From positions 55,568 to 119,567 of the forward strand of contig JASANC010002517.1 in assembly GCA_030248135.1 (NCBI GenBank): DNA of 64,000 bases. Direction: 5' to 3'. Positions within the stretch are counted from its first letter, which is position 1. Each line of letters begins with the position of its first letter. Below, piece by piece: positions 47,780 to 60,240 of this stretch. The position numbers and the translations under genes were made by a program. Under the pieces are notes generated by a model. It was not told where the DNA came from and did no database searches. It was given only the letters and a program-made list of their open reading frames with translations. This DNA comes from Theristus sp. LFF4_11. Taxonomy: Eukaryota > Nematoda > Chromadorea > Monhysterida > Xyalidae.

Positions 47780-49673
47780 TTTTTTCAGGATTTTCAATCA
47801 AAAAAACCGCGTTGCGCAGCCAATCAGTGTAAACGTAGACGTACTTGTAACGTTGTGAAGTAACAATAGCATGTGAAGCAGATTTTTATACCGGTCTACG
47901 TTCATGTGTTGCGTCAGTGATAAGGCTCATTCTTGGAATCGTGCTTTTATCACCGCCAAAATGTAAACATGGCGTGGCGCTGGCATTGGGTGATTGGTGT
48001 TTTCAAGCTGTGCAATTTGAGTGCATTTGCAAACAACATGTTCAGGTGTTGAAGCAGTTATTACTTTTTTCACGTTGTTTTGTGAAGTACCTTTACCAAT
48101 ATTTTCACTATTTATTTGATAAACTTTCACCATAGAGTTTACAACGGTTCACAGCGGATATAAAATTTTGAAACAGTTTACCACAACAATATTCTTGATG
48201 CAGATGCATAAATGTGGCACACACAGTCGAACAAACAAAATTTGAGCAGCATCTTTGTCGCGCTGTCCCGCAAAAACGTACAGCTTGGACGTGAAAACGG
48301 TGCCACTACACTTGCTACTAACGGTGATGTTAAAACAAACGCACGTTCTTAGGTGTAGTAAAATTAGTAGCAAAAGTAGTATCAATGTGATGAGCAGTGA
48401 ATGCCGCCAATCAGCAAGTTCAATTCCGACACAGGTTGCGTGTTCGACTGCAAATCACTCAAACAAAACAACAGAAATAAAATCACACCAAAATCTCATT
48501 TGTGCGTTTTTTCAAACAAACAAAATTCTGTCATTTGCACACCACCTGGAAACAACAACAACAAGCTAAATTATTGGAGAATGAAAAAATGCAACTAACA
48601 CTACGAGAACGAAGGAGACTAGAAAACATCTGAGACTAGAGATGCCATTCGGCTGTCGAGTCGCACACAATTGCAGTTCTTAGACTCAAAGTTTGGCAAC
48701 GCAGATTAGCTGCAAGTCCAAAAGATCACCAGTCAAACACTATTGTTGCATGTAACCAACTGACTGTTCATTTTAGTCAAACCAAATAAAGCTTCCAAAG
48801 CCATTTGATAAACATGTAGTCCGCGAAACAAGATTGTATGTAGGGTGGGGAGAGACATGGAGCAATAAAACGGAAGAACAAAAACTATGTAATCGTTTTG
48901 AATTCGCAACGCAGATTAAAAAGTCAAAGCGTCTTACACGATTACAAATGTATCCAATATCACTCAATATCACAAAATTTCACAATCAAACCACCAACGA
49001 AATGACACCGCACTTTGGGAATGCTAGTTTAGAAAATCTGAATCACAAAGTCGACACACACTTGCTTTTGAGACTGTAGAATTTCAAAAGCTCAATTGAG
49101 ATTGAGTAAAAACCAAATTGAATTCATAGCCGACAATGCAACAGAACTGAAATTTGATCGGGACTTCAGCCCGAAACCGTTACGGTTCCAGATCCAGTCT
49201 ACAGACAAACATCCCGTTTACAGTTTTCAACAAAAGACATCAGAACGTAAAATACAATATATTAAATAAAATGTATTAAACATCAAGTACAGTATTATAG
49301 CCTTGCAACATAAAGCCGAGCATTTTTTGAACAGAGAAACAGCAAGTTTGCATCTTCAAAACTCACACATGCCAACAACCACATCACATCACAGAAATCA
49401 GCGTGACAAATTGAGTGTTTTCTGAAAACATGAAGTTCGATTTCGTTTCGGCAATAATTGCTCTGGATCTGGATGGAAGTGGCCAAACCAAAACACACAA
49501 AAAAACAGTCGCAAAAAAGTGAACAATGCTCACATTAAGCAGAGACGCCATGTTTCGACGAGAGGAAACTCCAAAATCCGGCAGAGCCCATGAGCCACTT
49601 GGTAGAGAGAGACAATCGAAAAAAAAGATATTGCTGAGATTAAAAAAACAAAAAAATTGTAATTCCAAACAGT
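47780..49673. other. intergenic, promoter of actin and 3' flank of J-protein
   Basis: The ends belong to the actin 5' flank and the 3' region of the ARG1-like gene, both on the minus strand. No CArG box (CC, six A/T, GG) was found by eye. No other gene or repeat recognised. Confidence 0.4.
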
Positions 49674-52656
49674 TCATTTGCCGCCGAAGAGCGAGAAGAC
49701 GCCCTTCACGAACGAGTCGTTGCCGGCGTGCTGCTGTGCCGCGTACGCCTGTTGAATGGCGGCGTAGGGCGCTGCCGACGCTTGCACGTAGTCTTCGTAC
49801 GCCTGCTCACGCGTCTTCAACAGTTCAGTGATCTCTTTCGTCTCCGTGTCCAGGCGCGTCGCGGCTGCCTCGTAACTGGCAATGTAAGAAAATAATGCTG
49901 TCTTTTATCATCCAAGTCGTTCTAGCGAACTCAAAAACAGACTGAGACCAGGGATCGTAAAAAACGCTTTTATATTCCCATGGAAAACAACCGGTTTTTT
50001 TTCCATAAAAGCCGTTTTGTTTCCAATTTTTTCCAAACATAGTTTTCAGAACTTGCCCTTAGGAACCAATCAGAATACAGTTGAAATTAGTGTTTTTATG
50101 AAGAGATAAGTTTAATTTCAGTTTAGCACAGTTTATGTTCGCTTTTAACACAATTAATCAACGCATCAAAAAAGGCATTTATGTTCGCTGCTTCGCTCAC
50201 CGTTTCTTTGCCTCAACAAACTCTTCCTGGAATGTGCTCATGAATTGTTTCTTTTCTAGCAATTTCTTCTCGCTGTCAATGATCGTTTGTACTGGCTCGC
50301 GGTCTTTGCCGACGGACGGCAACATTTGAATGTTGTACTTTACGTCCTGCAAAGAAGTCAGTTTCTATTGAATTGCAGAAAAATTCAGCAAAATGTTGGC
50401 CAAGAACACTTGTTTTCGAATCTGCAACCACGAGTAACCATTCACGTTGAGTTCTTCAGCGTTGAATTCACGCTTTAGCATATCTTTCACGTCACAACCA
50501 CGACGCTTCACTTTACTTCACACGAAGCAAAAAACTATTTACCTTCACAAAGCAAAAATCTTCAGTTCAAATTTTCAATTTGAATGTCAGTGAACGCGCA
50601 GACAGCTAAGCCGTACAGCATGCTCCAAACAAACCGAATGACACGTCTATTCGGTCTGATTCGACACATACAAATGCCAGGCAAGGAAGCGCACGACATC
50701 ACAAAGAAACACGTTCCAACGCAGCATACAGGGGAGCTGGGCACCCAGCCTGAAAGGGGTGCTCCTCACCGACAACCTTTCTCACCTGCAGCCAGTTGTC
50801 CCCATAGACACACAGCAAATGCTCGCGAGTCTCCAGCGTCACCCGGGAGCTCGGCTCCAGGCCGTCGAGCAAATGGAACTGCAGCGGCACGTCGCGGTCG
50901 CCCTCGAAGAACTTCAACGGAAACAACTCGGACAAATTCGCACGGTCGAACGGAACGAAGAACATCTCGGCAGACGTGTGCAGGCGACGCTTGTGGCTTT
51001 CCTGGGTGACAATTGGAAAAATGAACTGAATCGTTGCGCATTGTGAGCACATACGAGAAAAACACATTGCACTTTACAGAATTCAAATCTGATAGCCGTA
51101 AGAGTGGTTCCTGTCTGCTGAGACCAAATCGTATCAGAAAAAAACTCAGCCGATTGATTGATATCTGACCTCAATTTGCCTGACACTGCCCTCCTTGTCA
51201 AAAAGGACCAGTTTGAATTTGCTCATTGCCGGCGAACGACAAATCAACATCACGCCGAGCTTTTCGAAATCTTTCGTCTGACGAATTTTGTAGAAATGTG
51301 CTTCCTGAAAACGTGTGAAAACAGATTTGGAGGCAGAGAATGCATAGTAGCACTTCGGTTTATCGACAAGAAAACTTTCGCATTCGCTGCCTTCAGAGAT
51401 ATACTTAGAGATCCAGGCTACGATTCACGAGGCTGGAGGAGTCAATCAGAGCAGCAGGAGAAGCTGCACGTGATAGTTTATCGAGCAGGCAGAGCACTTT
51501 TCTAGATGCAACGCAATTGTGCTCTCAGCTGGTAAACAGCATATCAGCCAATCACAGCGTACTATTAACAGAACGATCCAATCCACAGTTTTTGCTCGCC
51601 ACAGCAGCAGCGTCTGATCACGGACTCACTTGTTTTGCAACGGTGCCACTGACGACCATGCCCGGCTCGAGCAGTTTCGCGGCGTCTGGCGCCGCCTTCT
51701 TTTCGATGATGTCACGTGCGACGGCGAGCACTTTCGGCGCGATTTGTGTTGGGATGGGCACGCCGAGTTTCGTGAAGAGCGCGCCAAAAACCTGCGAACC
51801 AGGACTCAATCAAGCATCAGATTGGACGGTGGTGTCAAAGTTGGTTCAATGTCATCGCTTGGTCATTGATTGGATGCTTGCACAACCACATAACAGCCAA
51901 ACAACGTTCTGACATTCGGTCGGTACTTGTTCAAGACATGCGACGGCTCAAAACCCCCTGCAGCGCGCTGATTCATGACCAAAATGTAAGCTCGCGTCAC
52001 GTTCGGCCCGCACGAAAACACAAACAGAATAATAACTGAGTAAAACTGGAGCTAGCATTCAAGCCATCAATCTGCGAATTTTTAGCGGACCTGATTTTAC
52101 ATAAATGAATACCGTTCACTCATCAAAAGAGCAACACACAACGAGTCTTACGAGTGCATTCTGCGAGAAGCAAAGGCAACAGAAAACTCGCGTTTCCTAG
52201 CGCGCAGAGCACTCGCGAAAACCACAAACGCACTCTGCCAACGCTGCCCATTTGATCGACGTCAATGCCCTCGAAATCGAGCATCGTCGTCGACGGCCCA
52301 CTGATGTCATACTGACGTCGTTTGTTTGGATCGGCCAGCACCGCATACGCGATCGAGATCTGCTTGAACTTTTCGGCCGCTGAGAAAAAGGAGTGAGTGA
52401 AATCAAAAGCAAGTAAACAAGGCACGAAATAATAAGCCAAAAATGAATAATGAAGTGAGTCAACAAACAACAAAGACAATGAAAGATCAAATGAAAAGAC
52501 AGTACCTTCGGGATCATTCGGGTTTTTGTCGGGATGATAGCGAATGGCCAACTTGCGATAAGCATTTTTGATCTGTGACTCGGACGCGTTCTTTTCCACG
52601 CCCAAGATTTTATAAAAATCTTCCTGTTGATCCACTTTTCCGGATGACACCGCCAT
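49674..52656 (-). CDS. ARG1-like DnaJ protein (J domain, conserved middle region, C-terminal coiled coil)
   Basis: Seven exons (minus), the first being 52656-52506, 52379-52234 and 51791-51630; later ones begin near 51304, 51003, 50347 and 49881, with stop TGA at 49676-49674. The J domain is [38 protein letters not shown] (HPD) and DPNKRRQYD. It continues [34 protein letters not shown] and YGDNWLQ, which match the plant gravitropism protein ARG1 and invertebrate relatives. It ends in a Glu/Lys/Ala helix ([19 protein letters not shown]) and FSLFGGK. An Hsp70 co-chaperone, peripheral on endomembranes in plants; the animal role is not known to me. The start at 52656 is the first ATG. A transposon begins 33 bp upstream, so the promoter is probably transposon-derived or beyond it. 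Confidence 0.9.
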
Positions 52657-52834
52657 CGTATTTTTGTTCAATGAAACAACTTACTGAGCAGTACCGAAGG
52701 CGAAAGCAAATTTTCGAGGGGGGGGGGGGGGGGGTGACGTCACGGGGGGGGGGGGGGTGCCGAAAATTTATCAGTGGGGGGGTGTCATTCATGGTACAGT
52801 GACACCCCCCCAGGCGTGGGCCATGGGGGGGGGG

Positions 52835-53608
52835 TAGAGATGTAAGGGTCAAAAAAAAAATTTTTTTTTTTAATTTTTTTTTTAAAAAAAAAAGTAAAAA
52901 AAAAATGAGCATTTTTTTTTTATTTTTTTTATTAAAAATTTTTGAAATTTTTTCTTTAATGTGCCCTGAAAATGCCGTTTTTGGCATAATTTTTCGAAAG
53001 TTCAGCAAAAATTTTCTTTGACTTTACCTTGTCACTTAGTCTTCAACGCTGCAGGTGGTATTCTGGATTGATTTATCGACTGTTTTCAGCCTTGGTGAGT
53101 GATGATCGACTCGCGCATAGAAGTACTTGAGCGTCGCAAAGGCTAGTTCAACAAATTCCGATGTCGCTAAGGTGAGATAGAAGCAGAGAACTCACATTTA
53201 CGCATCGTTTTTCAGGATCTCGAAAGGTGGAAATTGCACTGTCTGCCACTGCAAGCGTAACTTCGTTGGTTGCTCGTTGCTGTTTCGCCTCGTGTCGTCA
53301 GCGTGATCACACCGGTTTGTTGTGGAACTTGTTTCCATGTTATTTGAGGTGAATTGAGAGGCAAAACACGAGACGTGATGTCGTCGGTGGGAAAATGGGG
53401 TCGCCGAAACCAAGTCTGAAATTTTCACCCTCCTCCCATATGAGTGGGGGTCATATGGTAAGTCGGTGGCTCCTCAGATGGTGATATTCGGACTCCCTGA
53501 AAAATTCTGAACAACTTTCATTTTAAAAAAAAAAAATTTAAAAAAAAAAATTTTTTTTTTTAAAAAAGAAAAAAAATAGAAAATTTTTTTTTTCTTGACA
53601 TCTCTAGG
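52835..53608. mobile_element. TIR element family V (TAGAGATGT...)
   Basis: Starts TAGAGATGTAAGG and ends CTTGACATCTCTA (inverted, one mismatch), 774 bp, inserted in a G-run so that at least 8 G flank each side. The uninterrupted target (GGGCCATGGGGGGGTGCACT) is present near 42205. The interior has long A/T tracts and no convincing ORF. Confidence 0.82.
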
Positions 53609-54761
53609 GGGGGGTGCACTATTGTAGAAAATTTTCTGGGGGGGTGCACACCCCCCACCCCACCCATGAGATTTTTTCGCTTAAATTTTGAAGGAAAAAC
53701 GCTAAATTTTGCTGCAAAATCTTTGAAATTACAATGAAGAATGTCAAGTTATCATATATTTAGCTTATATTATGGACTTTAAAGACAAAAAATCATGATT
53801 TTTGAGCAAAAATTCATGATTTTTGGGTGGTCCGAGAAAATTTTTGGGGGGTGTCACTGTTACTTAGGTCCATCTAGGGGGGGGGTGGGGGGGGTGTCTA
53901 GCAAATTTCGAGGGGGGGGGGTGTGGTGGATGGATTTGTATACATACTTAAAAGTGATTTTTTTGATTCCTGATCAGAGGTTGCTTGCAATGAGTCGTTG
54001 TAGGTTCCTAATCCTAAACCTAATCCTAATCCTAAGCCAAGCCTTTTTGATAAGGTGAAAATGATTAATTTAGTTTTTGCATTTTTTTCTTTCCTGTGTT
54101 AAAGGGCAGGGGCCACCGCCACTGCACATGCACCTGTTTTAATAATGATGCATTACGTGGTGGATGGTCCAGTGTCAGGTTTTGGGGCGTAATGCTTCTT
54201 TATTCAAAAGCACGCGCACCTCGCATCCGCATGCTCATGCTCATGATCCAATCGCGCGCAATACACGCTCCGCACCCAGTTACACGCACGCTCTGATCTC
54301 CACCGTTTAGGAGCTGCTTGAAAAGAAACGGAATTTTTTCTGATGCTAGGAATGAAACTGAATGCTTTGGCAAAACGAATCAAGATCAAACTTTATTCAC
54401 CATGACACGACGGCACGAACACGGACAAATGGGAGTGGCCGCCACGGCGTTCTGTACGCCACCAAAAATCACCGTGTTCGCTCGTTCGATTTCGATGTGT
54501 GCCCCGGAGATCTGCGCGATTTGTACACGTTCTTAAAAGTGATTTTTTATTGTTGATCAGATTTTGCTTGGAATGAGGTCGTTTCATTTTTTAAATCCAG
54601 CAACCCGCCGACATCACAAGTCACACACCCTCCAGTGAAACGCTGCGTTCACCCAGCGGTAGCCTGTTTGTCTCAAGTGTCACTGTCGTCCCATTCCCAC
54701 CGTCTCGTTCCATCATCATCGTCGTCAGCTCTTTTCACTTTCAATGCCACTTCACCACGGT

Positions 54762-55475
54762 ACTTGGTCAACTTTGCCACTAGAAAGGGGCCGCATCTTT
54801 GCCACTGGTATATAACTGCTAATAATCGCAACTTTGCCACTACAGGGTGTTGAAATTTACAGCACTGAAATAAATTGTTTGCAAGAATAAATGAAGTGTC
54901 GAATTGGTAAACAGAAATAGGACGAAGGTCCCACTCCCACCTGCGCTGATTTCAGAGCTACTTAAAGCCGTGTGTTTCGGGTGTTTTTTCCTTGATAAAA
55001 GGCTTGCGAAGCCTTAGGTAACCTACAGAAGTCGGTTGCCAATACAAGTGAATTGTGCAATCAAAACAACGTCGCACAACTGAGCAATGAAGATGTTCAG
55101 TGGGTGTCCTAAGGCTTCGCGACCTTAATTGGAGTCATGTCGTGTAAGAACGTGTCAAGTCCATTTGCGTAAGCTTTTCTGATGTAAGTTTGCCTAACAC
55201 TGACAGTGACTGCTCGTTACGATCAGTGAATCATTTGATTTGTTTGCTACATAATATGACACAAAACCGTTTATTTCAGTGTTCTTTAATGCGGCTGTCA
55301 GAAATAGCAGAATTGCGTGAAAGCAACAAACACCCTGTAGTGGCAAAGTTGCGGCTGCATCTTATAACGTGCATTGTTTGTGGCAAAGTTGCATACATGC
55401 AGACGCAATTACCAGCAGTTATACCAGTGGCAAAGATGCGGCCTTTTTTAGTGGCAAAGTTGACACACAATCCTT
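54762..55475. repeat. inverted repeat pair rich in CTTTGCCACT
   Basis: The segment 54762-54850 (GTCAACTTTGCCACTAGAAA, then GGCCGCATCTTTGCCACTGG, ending CACTACAGGGTGTTG) returns as its reverse complement at 55330-55475, with extra copies of GTGGCAAAGTTGC. Spacing about 480 bp. A second small inverted pair, GGCTTGCGAAGCCTTAGG (near 55000) and CCTAAGGCTTCGCG (near 55108), lies between. This is the shape of a TIR element with about 90-140 bp ends. Termini and duplication are not resolved. Confidence 0.6.
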
Positions 55476-55901
55476 CACCACCCTCACCTAACCCGCTCCC
55501 TTCAATTTCATTCAGTCGTTGTGGGTCTACTTGTCTTGCATCTTGCCTTGTGGTTTCTTCACTTTGTCACGTCGTCGTCGGTTGTTGCTTTTTTTTATTT
55601 TTTCATTATTGCCGTCGTGTTTCACGAGTTTTTCCTTCAAAACTCAAGAAGGCCCCTTTCAATTTCACGTTTCGGTTTTCAAATGCAGTTCAGACAATCT
55701 CGACGTTGATTTTTTGGTTTTTTGCTAATTCCAGACACTTCTAAATTGAGAAAAAAATTATTTTTCAAAAATTTAAATTTGAAGCTTGTTTTATTTTACG
55801 CTTTTTGAATAAAGTAGGCAAACCGTTTTGGGGGGTGGGTGTCGCGTGACCCCCCCCCCACCCCCCCACGCGGAGGTCTCGGGTGCTCTGGCAGTACCGT
55901 G

Positions 55902-57759
55902 CAGTAGCGAAAGCGGGACCTCGGGTGAGGGGGGGGGTGTTTGCCTAATTTTAGAGGGGGGGGGTCAGGTGCCTTCTCGGTGAGGGGGGGGGTGCACGGG
56001 CAGCAAATTTTCCTGAGGGGGGGGGGTACACTGGCAGAAAAATTTCGTGAGGGGGGGGGGTGCACGGGATCGCACGGGTAATACCAAATTTTTGCGTAAA
56101 ACTACAAAGCTAAACCGGAGCTGGAGCTGATCCCTGATCCCAATGTTTCACCCCTTCAACAAAGCTGTCAATCAAGGCACTTTCACTTTGTTAAAAAGGC
56201 TTCACTTAGGATTAGGATTAGGTTTAGGATTAGGAACCTACAACGACTTCATTAGGATTAGGATTGGGCTTAGGATTAGGAACCTACAACGACTTCATTG
56301 AAACCGAACTAAACAACAAAACAGACTGTAAACTTGGCTTTGGTTTAGTAATGTAGGCAAAGCAAATTTTTGCCTTAGAAAAACACAGAAATTCTTATAA
56401 AATACAGAATATTTTGTGAAAACAAGCTGCTTGTTTGGTCAGAAACAACAAAATCTATGCAGGGACAGACACAAACGTCAAGAAAAATGCAAAAATTACG
56501 GTATTTTTGGAAAAAATTGAGATGAGATTGACCACCGTGAGGGGGGGGTAGGGTTAGGGGGAAAAAAATCCGGATTTTTTTTTAAATTAAAAAAAATTTT
56601 AAAAAAAAATTTTTTTTACAAGTTAGGTTTGTTCGAAGCGTCTCGTCGAGCTGAGTTCATCTAGACTATTTTCAGAACGACCCGGAAAACTATAAGTGCG
56701 AAAATCGTGTTTTATTGAAATTATGTCCATTTCATAGAGGGAAAGTTGCATTTTCAACAGTAAAACAGGACAATTTTCGACGTGTACTTGAATATTGAAC
56801 CGTTCTTAGTTGTTCCTCTTTAGAAAATTACCAAAATTTGACTGTGTTCAAAAATTCCTGTTTGCTGTAGCTAAGTCGGCAACCCCTGTCGACCCGGTCG
56901 CCCCCCCCAAGACACTTACTTTCAGGTTCAACCAGCTATGCTATCTGCCACATGGCGAGAGCCCACTCTTCAAATCATCGTATCGAAAACACGTACCATG
57001 ATTTCGCGATCACGTTGCGGGCAACTGACAGACGCAAGTTTAACACGTTAGTTAAGCTCAGCACGCAAGTTTTAACATGTGGCCATGTTATCGGGTATCT
57101 GAAAAACGGTCGTGTGATGTGGTATTAACCAACATCTCCGCTCCAATTGTTTAACAATATATCGCACAACTCCATTGTAGACCTATAACATACGCCAATC
57201 AACAAAATATCATGTTCATCTCATGGCCTACCGACTGAAAAAACATGTTCTAAGTTGCAAGAAAACGATTTCTGAAACGATATTTCAATTCAGTTAAGTC
57301 ATTTCAACGCTAAAAATTGACTCTAGAAGTCATCCAAATCGAAAAACATGGAGTACGTCGGTCAAAATGACCAAATAATGACATGTACCTAAGCACACAA
57401 AGAAGTTGGGAAGAAAATTTGGTTTGAACTTTCAAAAAATTATGCCATAAATCGAATTTTCAGAGCAAAGTAAAAGAAAAATTTTTCAAATTTTTTTTTT
57501 AAGTTTGAAAAAAAAAATCCAAATTTAAAAAAAAAACGAAAAAAAAATATAAAAAAAATTTTTTTTCAAAGCCCCTAACCCTAGGGGGGGGGGGTGCGAT
57601 CCCGTGTTTTCTAGCGGGGGGGGGTGGTGTGTAGTCTAGTACCCGTCTCGAGTTAAAGGGGGGGGAGGGGGGTAAACGGGTATCTGCCCGTGCCCGGGCA
57701 GGATTTTCGGCTGAGGGGGGGTGGACCCCCCCCCCCCCACCCCCGCACTTTCGCTACTG
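55902..57759 (+). mobile_element. hAT-type element family II, copy 2
   Basis: CAGTAGCGAAAG at 55902 to CTTTCGCTACTG ending 57759, flanked by perfect duplications GTACCGTG (55894-55901 and 57760-57767). It lacks the family III insertion, so it shows the pre-insertion target of the 42-kb nest, and carries a family I copy at 56549-57583. Confidence 0.93.
56549..57583 (+). mobile_element. hAT-type MITE family I, copy 4
   Basis: TAGGGTTAGGGGG to CCCCTAACCCTA, 1035 bp, inserted in a G-run (eight G on the left, more on the right). The empty site (CCGTGAGGGGGGGGGTGCGA) is seen at about 41815 in family II copy 1. Confidence 0.93.
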
Positions 57760-58761
57760 GTACCGTGGGCCCAAAACAATTTTCGAAGGGGGGGGGGTAT
57801 GGTGCCGTGGGGGGGGGGGTGCCGACCAAAAAGTGAGGGGGGGTCCAACCTATGGTAACGTGGGACCCCCCCATGGGGGTCCCATGGGGGGGGGGGTGCA
57901 TTTTTTAAAAATTTTCTGTGGGGGGGGGGTCCACGCCACCCCCCCACCCCCCCATGATAATTTCATAGTTGTTCCAGAGCCGAGGGGTTGGGGGGGGGGG
58001 GGGCCGATATAGATAGCTGGAGCAAATTTTCCAGATAGATAGATAGCTGGAAAATTTTGGGGGGGCCGCGGGGGGGGCATGTGACTTTGGGGGGGACGGT
58101 CAAAATTTTGAAATTTGATAGATTGATAGCTAAAACGCTAAAATACTATAAAAACAGCAAAATAATGCTAAAAATACACTAAAAATCATGTATAAATGCA
58201 TATTTTACCTAAAATTAGCGAAATTTTCAACAATTATGATCAAAAATGGTCAATTTTAGTCAAAAATTGACTCATTTTATGTCTTCGTCGAAGACAAAAA
58301 TTTTTCAGATAGATAGCTGGCTGAGAATTTTTTTTAGATAGATAACAGCTGAGCCGGAAAAAAACTGTCTGATAGAGATAGATTCGAAATTTTTTGGGGG
58401 GGGGGCGGCCCCCCCCCAAATTTCTAGAACAACTATGGATAATTTTTCGCTTAAATTTTGAAGGAAAAACGCTAAATTTTGCTGCAAAATCGTTGAAATT
58501 ACAATGAAGATGGTCAAGTTATCATATATTCAGCTTATATTATGGACTTTATAGACAAAAAATCATGATTTTCAAAAAAAATTTAGGGTGTACGGAAAAC
58601 TTTGGGGGGGGGGGGGGGGTAACCGCCAGAAAAAATTTCATGGGGGGTGTGGGGGGGGTGTCGGCCAAATTTTAGGGGGGGGGGGGGGGTCCGATGGGGG
58701 GGGGGGTGCCCGGTTTTGGGGGGGTGGCACGGTGCCCCCCCCCCCCCCCCCCCACCCGACC

Positions 58762-59798
58762 TAGGGTTAGGGGCTTTGAAAAAAAAAATTTTTTTATTTT
58801 TTTTCGTTTTTTAAAAAAAAAATTTGGATTTTTTTTTCAAACTTAAAAAAAAAATTTGAAAAATTTTTCTTCTACTTTGCTCTGAAAATTCGATTTATGG
58901 CATAATTTTTTGAAAGTTCAAACCAAATTTTCTTCCCAACTTCTTTGTGTGCTTAGGTACATGTCATTATTTGGTCATTTTGACCGACGTACTCCATGTT
59001 TTTCGATTTGGATGACTTCTAGAGTCAATTTTTAGCGTTGAAATGACTTAACTGAATTGAAATATCGTTTCAGAAATCGTTTTCTTGCAACTTAGAACAT
59101 GTTTTTTCAGTCGGTAGGCCATGAGATGAACATGATATTTTGTTGATTGGCGTATGTTATAGGTCTACAATGGAGTTGTGCGATATATTGTTAAACAATT
59201 GGAGCGGAGATGTTGGTTAATACCACATCACACGACCGTTTTCAGATACCCGATAACATGGCCACATGTTAAAACTTGCGTGCTGAGCTAAACTAACGTG
59301 TTAAACTTGCGTCTGTCAGTTGCCCGCAACGTGATCGCGAAATCATGGTACGTGTTTTCGATACGATGATTTGAAGAGTGGGCTCTCGCCATGTGGCAGA
59401 TAGCATAGCTGGTTGAACCTGAAAGTAAGTGTCTTGGGGGGGGGGGGCGACCGGGTCGACAGGGGTTGCCGACTTAGCTACAGCAAACAGGAATTTTTGA
59501 ACACAGTCAAATTTTGGTAATTTTCTAAAGAGGAACAACTAAGAACGGTTCAATATTCAAGTACACGTCGAAAATTGTCCTGTTTTACTGTTGAAAATGC
59601 AACTTTCCCTCTATGAAATGGACATAATTTCAATAAAACACGATTTTCGCTCTTATAGTTTTCCGGATCGTTCTGAAAATAGTCTAGATGAACTCAGCTC
59701 GACGAGACGCTTCGAACAAACCTAACTTGTAAAAAAAAATTTTTTTTAATTTTTTTTTAATTTAAAAAAAAATCCGGATTTTTTTCCCCCTAACCCTA
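58762..59798 (-). mobile_element. hAT-type MITE family I, copy 5
   Basis: Full length (1037 bp), inverted orientation, inside the family IV element. The flanking octamers ACCCGACC and GGGGGGTC do not match, unlike the other copies, which suggests recombination after insertion. Confidence 0.9.
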
Positions 59799-59898
59799 GG
59801 GGGGTCCCACGTTACCATAGGTTGGACCCCCCCTCACTTTTTGGTCGGCACCCCCCCCACGGCACCATACGAAAATTGTTTTGGGCCCACGGTACTGT

Positions 59899-60240
59899 TC
59901 GTGGTGTGTTGCTGAACAAAAATAAATAAAAATAAAAATAAAATTAAAAAACCAAAATGCCAAAACCCTAAAGCTTCATTACTAAAGCGCACGCGCACGG
60001 CATCGGCATGCTCATGCTCATGATCCACTAGCGCGCGTGCACACGCTCCGCCCCCAACAAAAACTTGCTCAAAACGCAATTGTTCTGTCTGACATCTTCC
60101 TTCTTGAAAAGGCTTGGCTTAGGTTAGGGTTAGGTCAGGATAATGTTTAGCTTTGAATTAGGCTTCAGGATTAGGTTTTGGTTTAGGCTAGTTTAGGCAA
60201 CGTCTGCCAACGTCAGTGCTTTGATTTAGTACGACAGGCC
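59899..60240. other. transposon-region spacer with repeated short segment
   Basis: Holds a segment (about 59965-60065: GCACGCGCAC, GCATGCTCATGCTCATGATC, ACACGCTCCGC) that also occurs at 54205-54285, so it belongs to another dispersed repeat. TTAGGTTAGGGTTAGG-like words follow. No gene. Confidence 0.5.

Larger units (their letters stand above)
52689..55891 (+). mobile_element. hAT-type element family III, copy 2 (interrupted, right end lost)
   Basis: The left terminus CAGTACCGAAGGCGA at 52689 is collinear with copy 1 at 42067. It is interrupted at 52835-53608 by a TAGAGATG element and by foreign segments around 53940-54163 and 54187-55829. The last aligned words (GGAGGTCTCGGGTGCTCTGG) stop at 55891 where another element starts. 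No matching right terminus or duplication was found. Confidence 0.75.
55892..59897 (+). mobile_element. hAT-type element family IV (host of nested insertions)
   Basis: The left end CAGTACCGTG begins at 55892, is interrupted by the family II copy, and resumes at 57760 as GTACCGTGGGCCCAAAAC. The inverted right end (GTTTTGGGCCCACGGTACTG) is at 59878-59897. The interior has G/C tracts, GATAGATAGCTGG words and a family I copy. Flanking octamers differ (TGCTCTGG and TTCGTGGT), so the ends may derive from rearrangement. Confidence 0.7.

Noticed and set aside
58762..59798. Target duplication for family I copy 5
   Set aside because: Flanking octamers do not match. The element is annotated without one.
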